Source: Deltaproteobacteria bacterium (GTDB lineage: Bacteria; Desulfobacterota; Anaeroferrophillalia; Anaeroferrophillales; Tharpellaceae). From it: DNA of 8,988 bases. Under the pieces are notes generated by a model that had not been told where the DNA came from, did not search any database, and saw only the letters and a list, made by a program, of their open reading frames with translations. Shown piece after piece: positions 1 to 6,362 of the stretch. The translations under genes and the position numbers were made by a program. Position 1 is the first letter of the stretch, and each line of letters starts with the position of its first letter. The stretch spans positions 1 through 8,988 of the forward strand of contig DAOVTG010000090.1 in assembly GCA_030633185.1 (NCBI GenBank), given 5' to 3'.

Positions 1-156
1 GCGGCGGCTCGCGATGCCGAGTTGTTGTCAAATTTCTCCAGGCAGGCTCTGCATGCCCGGTGTTTGGGTTTTTTGCACCCGGTAAGTCAACAATATCTGG
101 AGTTTGAAAGTTGTTTGCCGGCGGATCTTGAGAACCTGTTGGAGGTCATTTCGTGA
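1..156 (+). CDS. rluD: RluA/RluD-family 23S rRNA pseudouridine synthase, C-terminal end (5' partial)
   Basis: Frame 1 is open from the window edge to a TGA at 154-156 and gives 51 residues. They include RQALHARCLGFLHPV, then a YLEFES segment and LPADLENLLEVI. This matches the conserved C-terminus of RluA/RluD pseudouridine synthases, where RQALHA..L.F.HPVTGE.LEF..PLP.D...LL is typical. Members isomerise specific uridines in 23S rRNA in the cytoplasm. The catalytic Asp domain lies upstream of the window, so RluD cannot be strictly separated from RluA/RluC. The gene lies just upstream of pgeF, as rluD does in many proteobacteria, which favours RluD. The TGA sits where the family normally ends, so it is read as a real stop and shows that UGA terminates at least one gene here. 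Confidence 0.8.
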   Translation, partial: AAARDAELLSNFSRQALHARCLGFLHPVSQQYLEFESCLPADLENLLEVIS

Positions 157-160
157 CTTT

Positions 161-188
161 TACGCTCTGAGGGAAGTGCCCTCGGGGT
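161..188. repeat. short hairpin in the rluD-pgeF gap, resembling the tonB-xerC repeat core
   Basis: GAGGG (169-173) pairs with CCCTC (179-183) around the loop AAGTG. By hand, 161-188 aligns to the reverse complement of 3121-3147 with 22 of 28 positions identical and one gap, including an exact 11-mer GGAAGTGCCCT. It may be a degenerate copy of the same repeat, or two GC-rich hairpins that look alike by chance. It ends just before the pgeF start codon and overlaps its weak Shine-Dalgarno GGGG (184-187), so it could affect pgeF initiation. Confidence 0.4.
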
Positions 189-192
189 AAGA

Positions 193-1038
193 ATGTATCA
201 AGTTTTAATTATGCGAAGCCTAAAGCTAAAATATCCTTTCAGCCTTGACAATCAGTCTGAGCCTGCCTACCTTAAGTGCGCCGCGCCGCCGTCGATAGCG
301 GCCGGTTTTACGCTGCGTCCCGGTGGTTTCAGTTGTGGCCCTTTCGCTTCGGCCAATATGAGTTTTCAGGTTGGTGATCAAGAGGCTGCGGTAGCTAAAA
401 ATCGTCGGGCTTTGCTCGATGGGGTGGGTGATGATGTTTTCCCCGCCCTGGTGACGGCTCGGCAGGTACATGGCAACCGTTGTTTGACGGTTACCGATCG
501 GAACCCGGAAAAACTTGCGCAATTGGCGCTAACCGGAGCCGACGCCCTGCTGACGAACCAGCCCGGAGTCTTGCTCGGGGTGTTGACGGCCGACTGTCTG
601 CCGCTCATCATGATTGATGCAAAGCAACGGGTGGTAGCGGTTGTCCATGTCGGTTGGCGCGGTTTGGAACAAGCGATCGGGGTTGAAACGGTTACTGAGC
701 TAGGCCGCCGTTTTGCGGTTGAAGCTGAAACTCTTCAGGTTTATGCCGGTCCCGCGATTGGTTGTTGCTGTTTTCAGGTTGGGGTGGAGGTGGTTGATCT
801 TTTTCGCCGACATTCCGTTCTGAATGGGCTTGAAGAGTGGTATCGGGAACGAACCTCAGGTTTCTATCTTGATCTTTTGAAGATCCAGCGGGCTCAGTTG
901 ATGGCGGTCGGGGTGGCCGAAGAAAATTTTCATATTGTTGATATTTGTACGTTTTGTCATGATTTCTGCTTTTCCTACCGCCGTGATCATGCTATAACCG
1001 GCCGCCAACTGGCTTTTGTTGGGTTGAAAGAAAAATAA
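193..1038 (+). CDS. pgeF: Laccase-domain protein PgeF/YfiH/YlmD (purine nucleoside-active, peptidoglycan editing factor)
   Basis: This is a 281-residue protein of the multi-copper-polyphenol-oxidase/DUF152 family. Members have been shown to act on purine nucleosides (phosphorolysis or deamination), and E. coli YfiH is a peptidoglycan editing factor. The expected metal site is present: His93 in ARQVHG, Cys135 in TADCLP and His152 in VHVGWRG. The C-terminal signature CTFCHDFCFSYRRD followed by TGRQLAF is also present. ATG 193 has only a weak GGGG Shine-Dalgarno. The next ATG (211) has none, so 193 is chosen. The N-terminal 30 residues before AAPPSIAAGFTLR are longer than the family core and poorly conserved. 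The gene lies in the same frame as the rluD-like end, separated by one UGA, and is followed by yggT after 17 bp. The YlmD-YlmG-like pairing recalls the ylm cluster of Gram-positive bacteria. Confidence 0.9.
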   Translation: MYQVLIMRSLKLKYPFSLDNQSEPAYLKCAAPPSIAAGFTLRPGGFSCGPFASANMSFQVGDQEAAVAKNRRALLDGVGDDVFPALVTARQVHGNRCLTVTDRNPEKLAQLALTGADALLTNQPGVLLGVLTADCLPLIMIDAKQRVVAVVHVGWRGLEQAIGVETVTELGRRFAVEAETLQVYAGPAIGCCCFQVGVEVVDLFRRHSVLNGLEEWYRERTSGFYLDLLKIQRAQLMAVGVAEENFHIVDICTFCHDFCFSYRRDHAITGRQLAFVGLKEK

Positions 1039-1055
1039 TTTAAGTGAGTTGAAAT

Positions 1056-1358
1056 ATGGTAGTAAGTAATTTGTTTGTTGCGCTAGCTAAAATTCTTGAT
1101 ATTGCTTTAAGTCTCTATCTCTGGATTGTGATTATTCGGGCCCTCTTGTCCTGGGTTAATCCTGATCCTTATAATCCGATTGTCAGATTTCTTTATCAGG
1201 CTACCGAGCCGGTCTTTTCTCGAGTACGGCGTTGGTTTCCCTGGACCGCAATGGGGGGGATCGATTTTGCGCCGATGCTGATTTTGCTGGCCATCTACTT
1301 CCTCCAGTCCTTTCTGGTGCAGACCCTGTTGCAGTTTGCCAATTCGATAACTCGATAA
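1056..1358 (+). CDS. YggT family (YlmG-like) integral membrane protein
   Basis: This 100-residue protein has two hydrophobic segments, at about residues 5-28 and 66-90. Between them is the family hallmark WVNPDPYNPIVRFLYQATEPVF followed by a basic stretch (RRWFPW). YggT/YlmG proteins are small inner-membrane proteins linked to envelope and cell-division loci and, in E. coli, to osmotic stress. The biochemical role is not known. ATG 1056 lies 17 bp after pgeF with a weak GTGAG at 1044-1048. The following DUF167 gene starts 13 bp downstream, so the two are probably co-transcribed; yggT-yggU adjacency is common in proteobacteria. Confidence 0.88.
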   Translation: MVVSNLFVALAKILDIALSLYLWIVIIRALLSWVNPDPYNPIVRFLYQATEPVFSRVRRWFPWTAMGGIDFAPMLILLAIYFLQSFLVQTLLQFANSITR

Positions 1359-1371
1359 ACGGTCACAGGTA

Positions 1372-1674
1372 ATGGTGCAGCTTTGGTTTCGTGAGACCTC
1401 GGACGGCGTGACTTTCAGGGTTCATGTCCAGCCCCGGGCCTCCCGTAACCGGCTTTTGGGGCTCTACGATGATGCCCTCAAAATATCCCTGACCGCCCCT
1501 CCGGTTGAGGGGGCCGCGAATCGTCTCTGTCGGGATTTTCTGGCTGAACTCCTCAAGCTTCCCCGCGCCCGGGTAGAGGTTGTCGGTGGTCATAAATCCC
1601 GTCGCAAAACGATTCACGTAGAGAGCTTGAGCGGACTTCAGTTGAAATCCCGTTTGGGAGTTGTTAATTTTTAA
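1372..1674 (+). CDS. DUF167 family protein (YggU-like)
   Basis: This 100-residue protein is covered almost entirely by the DUF167/YggU domain. Recognisable blocks are VHVQPRASRN near residue 18, LKISLTAPPVEGAANRLC in the middle, and GGHKSRRKTIHVE toward the C-terminus. The fold is a small alpha/beta domain and no function has been established. An ACAGGT element at 1365-1370 precedes ATG 1372 and may serve as a close ribosome-binding site. The gene sits directly after yggT, and the fmdB-like gene begins 22 bp downstream. Confidence 0.87.
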   Translation: MVQLWFRETSDGVTFRVHVQPRASRNRLLGLYDDALKISLTAPPVEGAANRLCRDFLAELLKLPRARVEVVGGHKSRRKTIHVESLSGLQLKSRLGVVNF

Positions 1675-1696
1675 TTGTTTAAAAGGACAAAACGTT

Positions 1697-1975
1697 ATGC
1701 CGATTTACGAGTATCAGTGTGAAGATTGTGAGATTAAGTTTGAGATGTTGCAGAAAATTACAGCAGAACCTCTTAAAGAGTGCCCTGAGTGCAACGGGCC
1801 GGTGCATAAATTGGTTTCATCAACCTCCTTTATTTTGAAAGGCGGCGGCTGGTACGCGACCGAATATGGTAAAAACCGGCCCCCAAAAGAGGAGAAGAAA
1901 GACTCCAAGGTCAAACCTGCCAAAAAAGAGCCGAAAAATAAAACTGAAACCGCAAAAACCGCTGTCGCCGCTTAG
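1697..1975 (+). CDS. FmdB-type putative regulatory zinc-ribbon protein
   Basis: This 92-residue protein starts MPIYEYQCEDC, the signature of the FmdB/CxxC_CxxC_SSSS family. Cys8 and Cys11 form the first knuckle and Cys29 and Cys32 the second. They are followed by the SSTSFILKGGGWYATEY segment also typical of the family, then a Lys/Ala-rich low-complexity tail of about 35 residues. FmdB was named for regulation of a formamidase operon, but most members are uncharacterised. ATG 1697 is chosen because translation then begins exactly at MPIYEY and an AAGGA Shine-Dalgarno (1683-1687) lies 9 nt upstream; an in-frame upstream ATG at 1661 overlaps DUF167 and lacks this match. It ends 7 bp before the convergent tonB stop. 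Confidence 0.85.
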   Translation: MPIYEYQCEDCEIKFEMLQKITAEPLKECPECNGPVHKLVSSTSFILKGGGWYATEYGKNRPPKEEKKDSKVKPAKKEPKNKTETAKTAVAA

Positions 1976-1982
1976 TTTTTTG

Positions 1983-2981
1983 TTAGTGGACTGAACGGTA
2001 GCTTAAGAGATACTCGAAAGTTGCGGTAATCGACAGGCGTTCGGTGTTCATACGTTTCGGGAGCGGCGGAAAGGGCGAGGCGTTGCGGATGGCCCGGACA
2101 GCTTCGTGATCGAGCAGGGCAACGCCTGATGAACGTAAGATCGTGACCTCTGCCAGCGAACCGTCCTGATTGATAATAAAACGCATCAGCAAGCGTCCCT
2201 GGACGCCGGTTTGCCGGGCCTTGTAGGGATATTCCCAGACTAGTTCAATTTTTCTCTTCAAGGCCAGGTAGTAGGAGTGAAATTTGTAGTCAAGGGTGTT
2301 GAGGGATATCTCGGTGCCCCTTTTCAGTTTATTGGGTAGGCGTGGACGGTGTTCACCTGAAGAAGTCGGTCGGCTCCGGTACTCTTCAGTGATTTTAGTC
2401 AACTCTTCGAATGACGGAAAGAGTTTCTTGATGTCCGGCAGAGGCTTTTTTGCCGCCTCTTTCACGAGCTCTTTTACAATTTCCTTTTTTACCGGTGGTG
2501 AAACCTTTTCCAAAGCTTTGCTTTGCGAGCGGGGTTTGACTATGGCGGTTTCATCTTTAGCAGGACGGCTTTGAGGCTTTGTCGGAGGCTTAGTTTTTGC
2601 CTTCGGGCGGGGTTTGACCTCAGGTTTTTTGAGGGCCGCTTTTTTCGGCACTGGTTTAGGTTTAGTCTGGCTGGGTTTCGGTGCTGCCTTGACCGCTTTA
2701 GGCGAGATTTTCTCGGTTCTGGTTTCAGCTTTACTCTGCCGGTTGCGGTCGCTTAGAAAACTGGGTTTTTTAGGTGGCGGCTTGGGTGTCTCCGACTTTT
2801 TTTTCTTGGGTGGCAGCTCGATAATCTGAACCGGGATGTCATCTTTTTTTTTCCGGAGCAGCTCTTCAAGAGCTTTAGCTGAGGGTTGCCAATCGCGGTA
2901 ATAATAAGCCAGGCTCAGATGCAGGAGCAACGACAGTAGAAGAAAGAGGATAAGGAAGGGGGGCTCTTTTTTTTCCGGCAA
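1983..2981 (-). CDS. tonB: TonB family energy transducer
   Basis: This 332-residue protein couples inner-membrane proton-motive force to outer-membrane TonB-dependent receptors. Residues about 8-26 form one hydrophobic signal anchor (FLILFLLLSLLLHLSLAYYY). Residues about 45-195 are a long Pro/Lys-rich periplasmic spacer. Residues about 240-328 are the TonB C-terminal domain, with YYLALKRKIELVWEYP, the GRLLMRFIINQDGSLAEV strand pair, SSGVALLDHEAVRAI and a final ATFEYLL. The start is TTG at 2981. An in-frame TAA lies two codons upstream, no ATG is available before the anchor, and GAGAGA (2991-2996, minus strand) lies 9 nt away. No exbB or exbD is visible in the window, so its partners must be elsewhere. 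It is convergent with the fmdB-like gene and divergent from xerC. Confidence 0.88.
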   Translation of the reverse strand: MPEKKEPPFLILFLLLSLLLHLSLAYYYRDWQPSAKALEELLRKKKDDIPVQIIELPPKKKKSETPKPPPKKPSFLSDRNRQSKAETRTEKISPKAVKAAPKPSQTKPKPVPKKAALKKPEVKPRPKAKTKPPTKPQSRPAKDETAIVKPRSQSKALEKVSPPVKKEIVKELVKEAAKKPLPDIKKLFPSFEELTKITEEYRSRPTSSGEHRPRLPNKLKRGTEISLNTLDYKFHSYYLALKRKIELVWEYPYKARQTGVQGRLLMRFIINQDGSLAEVTILRSSGVALLDHEAVRAIRNASPFPPLPKRMNTERLSITATFEYLLSYRSVH

Positions 2982-3050
2982 AAGTTAAGTTCTCTCGCGT
3001 GGCTTGTTGAGGTTTTAGGACTTTTGGAAAGGGCTTGTCTTTCGGCGCAT

Positions 3051-3080
3051 CTACTAACCTATCAATTCGCAAAAAGTCAA
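3051..3080 (-). promoter_or_regulatory. possible sigma70-like promoter for tonB
   Basis: On the minus strand, TTGACT (3075-3080) is followed after 18 nt by TAGTAG (3051-3056). The -35 matches consensus at 5 of 6 positions and the -10 at about 3 of 6. The predicted transcript would have a leader of about 60 nt before the TTG start. The weak -10 keeps this tentative. Confidence 0.22.
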
Positions 3081-3081
3081 G

Positions 3082-3170
3082 TCTGATGGCGTCGTAAAAA
3101 GTTCCGATATCCTGCGTTGCACGCCAAGGGCACTTCCTTCGGGCGTTGTCGGTTTTCCAGACACGCGACA
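3082..3170. repeat. putative dispersed intergenic repeat with internal hairpin
   Basis: The segment begins at TGATGGCGTCGTAAAAAGT and continues past CCTGCGTTGC to TTTCCAGACACGCGACATAC. I recognise this style of sequence from multicopy intergenic repeats in deltaproteobacterial genomes; that is memory, not a search. Directly visible is an imperfect hairpin: CGCC (3122-3125) and AAGG (3126-3129) pair with CCTT (3136-3139) and GGCG (3142-3145), with loop GCACTT and a 2-nt bulge. It lies between the divergent tonB and xerC genes and contains no credible coding frame. Exact ends are uncertain because only one full copy is in the window. Confidence 0.5.
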
Positions 3171-3227
3171 TACTTGTATTTTTGAGATATTCTTAAAAGA
3201 ACCGCAGGATGGTTGAGAATCTTTGTT

Positions 3228-4169
3228 ATGGTAGATCTGGTTTCTCATTTTATCCGTTATCTGGAGGCCGAGCGTCAGCTCTCCCCGCATACGGTTCGTG
3301 CTTATAGTTTGGATATCGGGCAGTTGCAGACATTTCTTGCCGAGCAATGCGGCCTTAGTTCACTGACCGAAAATGGTGGTGAGCCCTGGTCACAGGTCAA
3401 TGATCATCATCTTCTTAAATTTATGCGGGCCCGTATGGCGGTTGACGGGGCGGCTTCGGTGGGGCGCAAAGTCGCCGCCATCAAGACTTTTTTTGCCTAT
3501 CTTAATAATCGGCATGGTTTTTTGGGAAATCCCGCCGTCCTTTTGCGGGCACCGCGAAATCAGCGGCACCTGCCGGTCTATCTCGAAGAGGAAGAGGTTG
3601 ACCAGTTGCTTGATATCGGCGGCCCTGAAGATGATGAGCTTAAAATCAGGGATCGCGCCATTTTAGAGTTGATGTACGCCTGCGGCCTGCGGGTTTCCGA
3701 GGTCGTCGGGCTTGATGTCGGCAATCTTCGTTTTGCCGATGCGGTTGTTAGAGTCATGGGTAAAGGTCGTAAAGAACGGCTCGTGCCCTTGGGGCGGGTA
3801 GCCGCTGAAGTTCTTGTAAAATATCTCGAGAAGAGACAAAAAGCTGATGCCGGGGCTGGAGATGCGTTCTTTCTCAATGCCCGTGGGGGGCGCCTGAGTG
3901 CCCGTTCAGTTTCGACCCTGGTCAAGAAATATGGCCTGGTCACGGGTTTACAGAAACCGTTGACACCTCATGCCATGCGTCACTCTTTTGCAACCCATCT
4001 TTTGCAGAACGGGGCTGATCTTCGGGTCATTCAGGAGCTTTTAGGGCACAGCTCGCTCTCGACCACGCAGCGCTATACCCATGTTGATGTTAAAAGGCTG
4101 CTCGAAGTCTACGACAAAGCTCACCCCTTAGCCAGCGGCGAAGAGCGAATCTCAGATTCAGAGTCTTAA
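3228..4169 (+). CDS. xerC: Tyrosine recombinase XerC
   Basis: This 313-residue tyrosine recombinase resolves chromosome dimers at dif together with XerD. The N-terminal SAM-like DNA-binding domain spans about residues 1-95 (FIRYLEAERQLSPHTVRAY). The catalytic domain carries the full active set: Arg155 in ACGLRVSE, Lys179 in GKGRKERLVPLG, His248 and Arg251 in HAMRHSFATHLL, His274 in LLGHSSLSTTQ, and the nucleophile Tyr283 in QRYTHVD. The ending EVYDKAHP is XerC-like (VYDxAHPRA) rather than XerD-like. ATG 3228 is chosen because the family normally starts a few residues before the FxRYLExER block. A TTG at 3213 in the same frame, with AGGA 4 nt upstream, is an alternative that adds five residues. 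Location before hslVU matches the xerC/codV-hslV-hslU order known in other bacteria. Confidence 0.9.
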   Translation: MVDLVSHFIRYLEAERQLSPHTVRAYSLDIGQLQTFLAEQCGLSSLTENGGEPWSQVNDHHLLKFMRARMAVDGAASVGRKVAAIKTFFAYLNNRHGFLGNPAVLLRAPRNQRHLPVYLEEEEVDQLLDIGGPEDDELKIRDRAILELMYACGLRVSEVVGLDVGNLRFADAVVRVMGKGRKERLVPLGRVAAEVLVKYLEKRQKADAGAGDAFFLNARGGRLSARSVSTLVKKYGLVTGLQKPLTPHAMRHSFATHLLQNGADLRVIQELLGHSSLSTTQRYTHVDVKRLLEVYDKAHPLASGEERISDSES

Positions 4170-4207
4170 ATAGGTTTTTTAACTTCTAGGGTAACTATTC
4201 AGATGCC

Positions 4208-4301
4208 GTTTGCAAACTGTCGGGACTGGGGTCATTGCTGGCATAAGGTGCGTTAGCACCCCAGCTTTGACCCCGTTTAAGAGGGCGAAGCCACGTTCGC
4301 C
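4208..4301. repeat. nested-hairpin (REP-like) intergenic structure between xerC and hslV
   Basis: Three structures follow one another. A 10-bp palindrome GTTTGCAAAC lies at 4208-4217. A long stem at 4228-4274 pairs GGGGTCA with TGACCCC, then after a symmetric TT/TT internal loop GCTGG with CCAGC, then after a 5-nt CATAA bulge GGTGC with GCACC around the tetraloop GTTA. That makes 17 Watson-Crick pairs with no mismatch inside a helix. A third hairpin pairs GGCGAA (4284-4289) with TTCGCC (4296-4301) around a 6-nt loop. The GGGACTGGGGTCA start resembles repeats I associate with REP/RAYT-type transposases; that is inference. No T-tract follows, so it is not a standard intrinsic terminator. It may protect or attenuate the hslV leader transcript. 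Confidence 0.7.
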
Positions 4302-4349
4302 GTTATCCGTTGTAACTTAACTGTTGAATTTTTAATAACAGGAGAAAAA

Positions 4350-4907
4350 ATGTTTAGAGGGACGACAATTCTCGCGGTTCGCCGCGATAAAGTGGTTGCT
4401 ATGGGCGGCGACGGTCAGGTGACTTTAGGTGATACCGTGATGAAACATGGTGCCCGTAAGGTGCGCTGGCTTTTTGATGAACAGGTTCTGGCCGGTTTTG
4501 CCGGTTCCACGGCTGATGCTTTTACCCTTTTTGAGCGTTTTGAGGAGAAACTGGAACTCTATAACGGCAATCTGACCCGGGCTGCGGTCGAGATGGCCAA
4601 AGACTGGCGCATGGATAAGATGCTGAGGCGATTGGAGGCCCTGTTAATTGTTGCCGATGAAGAGCATATGTTCGTGATTTCCGGTAATGGTGATGTCATC
4701 GAGCCCGATGACAGTGTGGTGGCGATCGGTTCCGGTGCGCCCTATGCCGAGGCCGCGGCTTTGGCTATGTTGCGGCATTCTGAGCTTGAAGCTGTCGACA
4801 TTGTTAAAGCCGCAATGAAGATTGCCTCTGAAATTTGTATCTATACCAATGACCGTTTAACCCTGGAGATTCTGCCCAAAAAGCAGAAGCAGGAGGAACA
4901 GAAGTAG
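4350..4907 (+). CDS. hslV: ATP-dependent protease subunit HslV (ClpQ)
   Basis: This 185-residue threonine peptidase is the proteolytic double-hexamer core of the HslVU complex in the cytoplasm. The start MFRGTTILAVRRD aligns with the family, so the catalytic Thr is predicted to be Thr5 after removal of a four-residue MFRG propeptide; in E. coli only Met is removed. Other signatures are GGDGQVTLGDTVMKHGARKVR with the conserved active-site Lys, GFAGSTADAFTLFERFE, NLTRAAVEMAKDWR, LRRLEALLIVAD and AIGSGAPYA. A good AGGAG (4340-4344) lies 5 nt before ATG 4350. The stop TAG abuts the hslU ATG with no gap, so the two are almost surely translationally linked. No heat-shock promoter or CIRCE operator was recognised upstream. 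Confidence 0.96.
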   Translation: MFRGTTILAVRRDKVVAMGGDGQVTLGDTVMKHGARKVRWLFDEQVLAGFAGSTADAFTLFERFEEKLELYNGNLTRAAVEMAKDWRMDKMLRRLEALLIVADEEHMFVISGNGDVIEPDDSVVAIGSGAPYAEAAALAMLRHSELEAVDIVKAAMKIASEICIYTNDRLTLEILPKKQKQEEQK

Positions 4908-6344
4908 ATGTCTACATTAACCCCCAAAGAGATTGTTGTTGAACTGGATAAATATATTGTTGGCCAGGATGATGCCAAACGGGCGGTGGCGATTGCTTTG
5001 CGTAACCGCTGGCGGCGCCAGCAGGTGGATCCGGCTTTGCGTGATGAGATCGCGCCGAAAAACATCATTATGATCGGCCCGACCGGGGTCGGTAAAACCG
5101 AGATTGCCCGGCGTTTGGCAAAACTTGCCAAAGCTCCTTTTATCAAACTCGAAGCCTCGAAGTTTACCGAAGTCGGTTATGTCGGCCGCGATGTCGAGTC
5201 GATGATTCGCGATCTAACTGAGCTCGCGGTCACCATGGTCAAACAGGAGGAAACTGAAACCGTTCACGCTAAGGCCAGAGATATCGCCGAAGAGTCTCTT
5301 CTTGATCTGCTGCTGCCACCGGTTCAGGCTCCGCCGCCACCGCCGATCCCAGAGTCTGAAGATGAAGTTGTTGAGGTGACCATTGATGGTGGTTTTGGAG
5401 AACTTGAGCTGGAATCGTCGCCAGTAATCCTCGAGGATCAGGAACAACAGGTCGAGGCCCGCCAGCAGAAAACCCGCGAAAAATTGCGTAAACTCTTTCG
5501 TCAGGGACGACTTGACGATCGCAGTGTCGATCTTGAGATCACCCAGCAGGTAATGCCGGTGGTTGAGATCTTTTCGGCTGGCGGTTTTGAAGAGATGGAT
5601 ATTAATATCAAGGATATGTTTGAAAACCTGATGCCGAAACAGACCAAAAAGAAGAAGGTCAAAGTCCCTGAGGCTTACGAGATTCTGGTTGAACGTGAAG
5701 CTCAGCGGATGGTCGATATGGATAAGGTGGTCAGTGAGGCCAAGAGCCGGGTCGAACAGAATGGTATCGTTTTTCTCGATGAGATCGACAAGGTTGTGGC
5801 TCGCGAAGGGACTTCAACCCCCGATGTATCCCGTGAAGGTGTGCAACGTGATCTTTTGCCGATTGTCGAAGGCTCTTCGGTCAATACCAAGTATGGTATC
5901 GTTAAAACCGACCATATCCTTTTTATTGCGGCCGGCGCTTTTCACGGAACCAAACCTTCCGATCTGATTCCCGAGATGCAGGGCCGTTTCCCGATTCGAG
6001 TGGAACTCGATTCTCTCGATAAGGATGACTTTATCCGCATCCTGCAGGAGCCCGAAAACGCTCTGATCCGCCAGTATGTTGAATTGATGAAAACCGAAGG
6101 TGTGACCCTGGAAATCGCCGATGATGCAATCGAACAACTGGCCGAGATTGCCTGTGTGGTCAATGAAAAACACGAGAATATAGGGGCTCGGCGTCTGCAT
6201 ACCGTGTTAGAGTGCCTGCTCGATGAGGTCTCTTTTAACGCCTCGGAAATGGATGGGGTGACGGTTAAAATTGATGCCGATGAGGTTCGCCGCAAACTTG
6301 ACGATATCGTCGAGGATGAATATGTGAGCCGCTACATATTGTAG
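4908..6344 (+). CDS. hslU: ATP-dependent protease ATPase subunit HslU (ClpY)
   Basis: This 478-residue AAA+ unfoldase feeds substrates to HslV. Walker A GPTGVGKT lies at residues 57-64, the pore motif GYVG at 90-93 and Walker B IVFLDEID at 287-294. A sensor-2 region with GARRLHTVLE is near the C-terminus. The last residues DEYVSRYIL match the conserved tail that docks into HslV. The intermediate domain (about residues 110-270) holds a proline-rich, acidic stretch (APPPPPIPESEDE near 141-153), and the protein is somewhat longer than the usual 440-460 residues. AGGAGG at 4891-4896, inside hslV, lies 11 nt before ATG 4908. argB follows after 18 bp. Confidence 0.97.
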   Translation: MSTLTPKEIVVELDKYIVGQDDAKRAVAIALRNRWRRQQVDPALRDEIAPKNIIMIGPTGVGKTEIARRLAKLAKAPFIKLEASKFTEVGYVGRDVESMIRDLTELAVTMVKQEETETVHAKARDIAEESLLDLLLPPVQAPPPPPIPESEDEVVEVTIDGGFGELELESSPVILEDQEQQVEARQQKTREKLRKLFRQGRLDDRSVDLEITQQVMPVVEIFSAGGFEEMDINIKDMFENLMPKQTKKKKVKVPEAYEILVEREAQRMVDMDKVVSEAKSRVEQNGIVFLDEIDKVVAREGTSTPDVSREGVQRDLLPIVEGSSVNTKYGIVKTDHILFIAAGAFHGTKPSDLIPEMQGRFPIRVELDSLDKDDFIRILQEPENALIRQYVELMKTEGVTLEIADDAIEQLAEIACVVNEKHENIGARRLHTVLECLLDEVSFNASEMDGVTVKIDADEVRRKLDDIVEDEYVSRYIL

Positions 6345-6362
6345 CAAAATGGGTATGAAAAG

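Noticed and set aside
2296..2829. Plus-strand ORFs opposite tonB
   Set aside because: They are antisense shadows of the Lys/Pro-rich tonB spacer, with no recognisable domains or ribosome-binding sites.
4310..4338. TTGTAA-17-TAATAA as an hslV promoter
   Set aside because: The -10 would lie almost on the Shine-Dalgarno, leaving no leader, and matches consensus poorly.
5214..6295. Minus-strand ORFs within hslU
   Set aside because: They are antisense to a fully conserved AAA+ gene and show no protein-like features.
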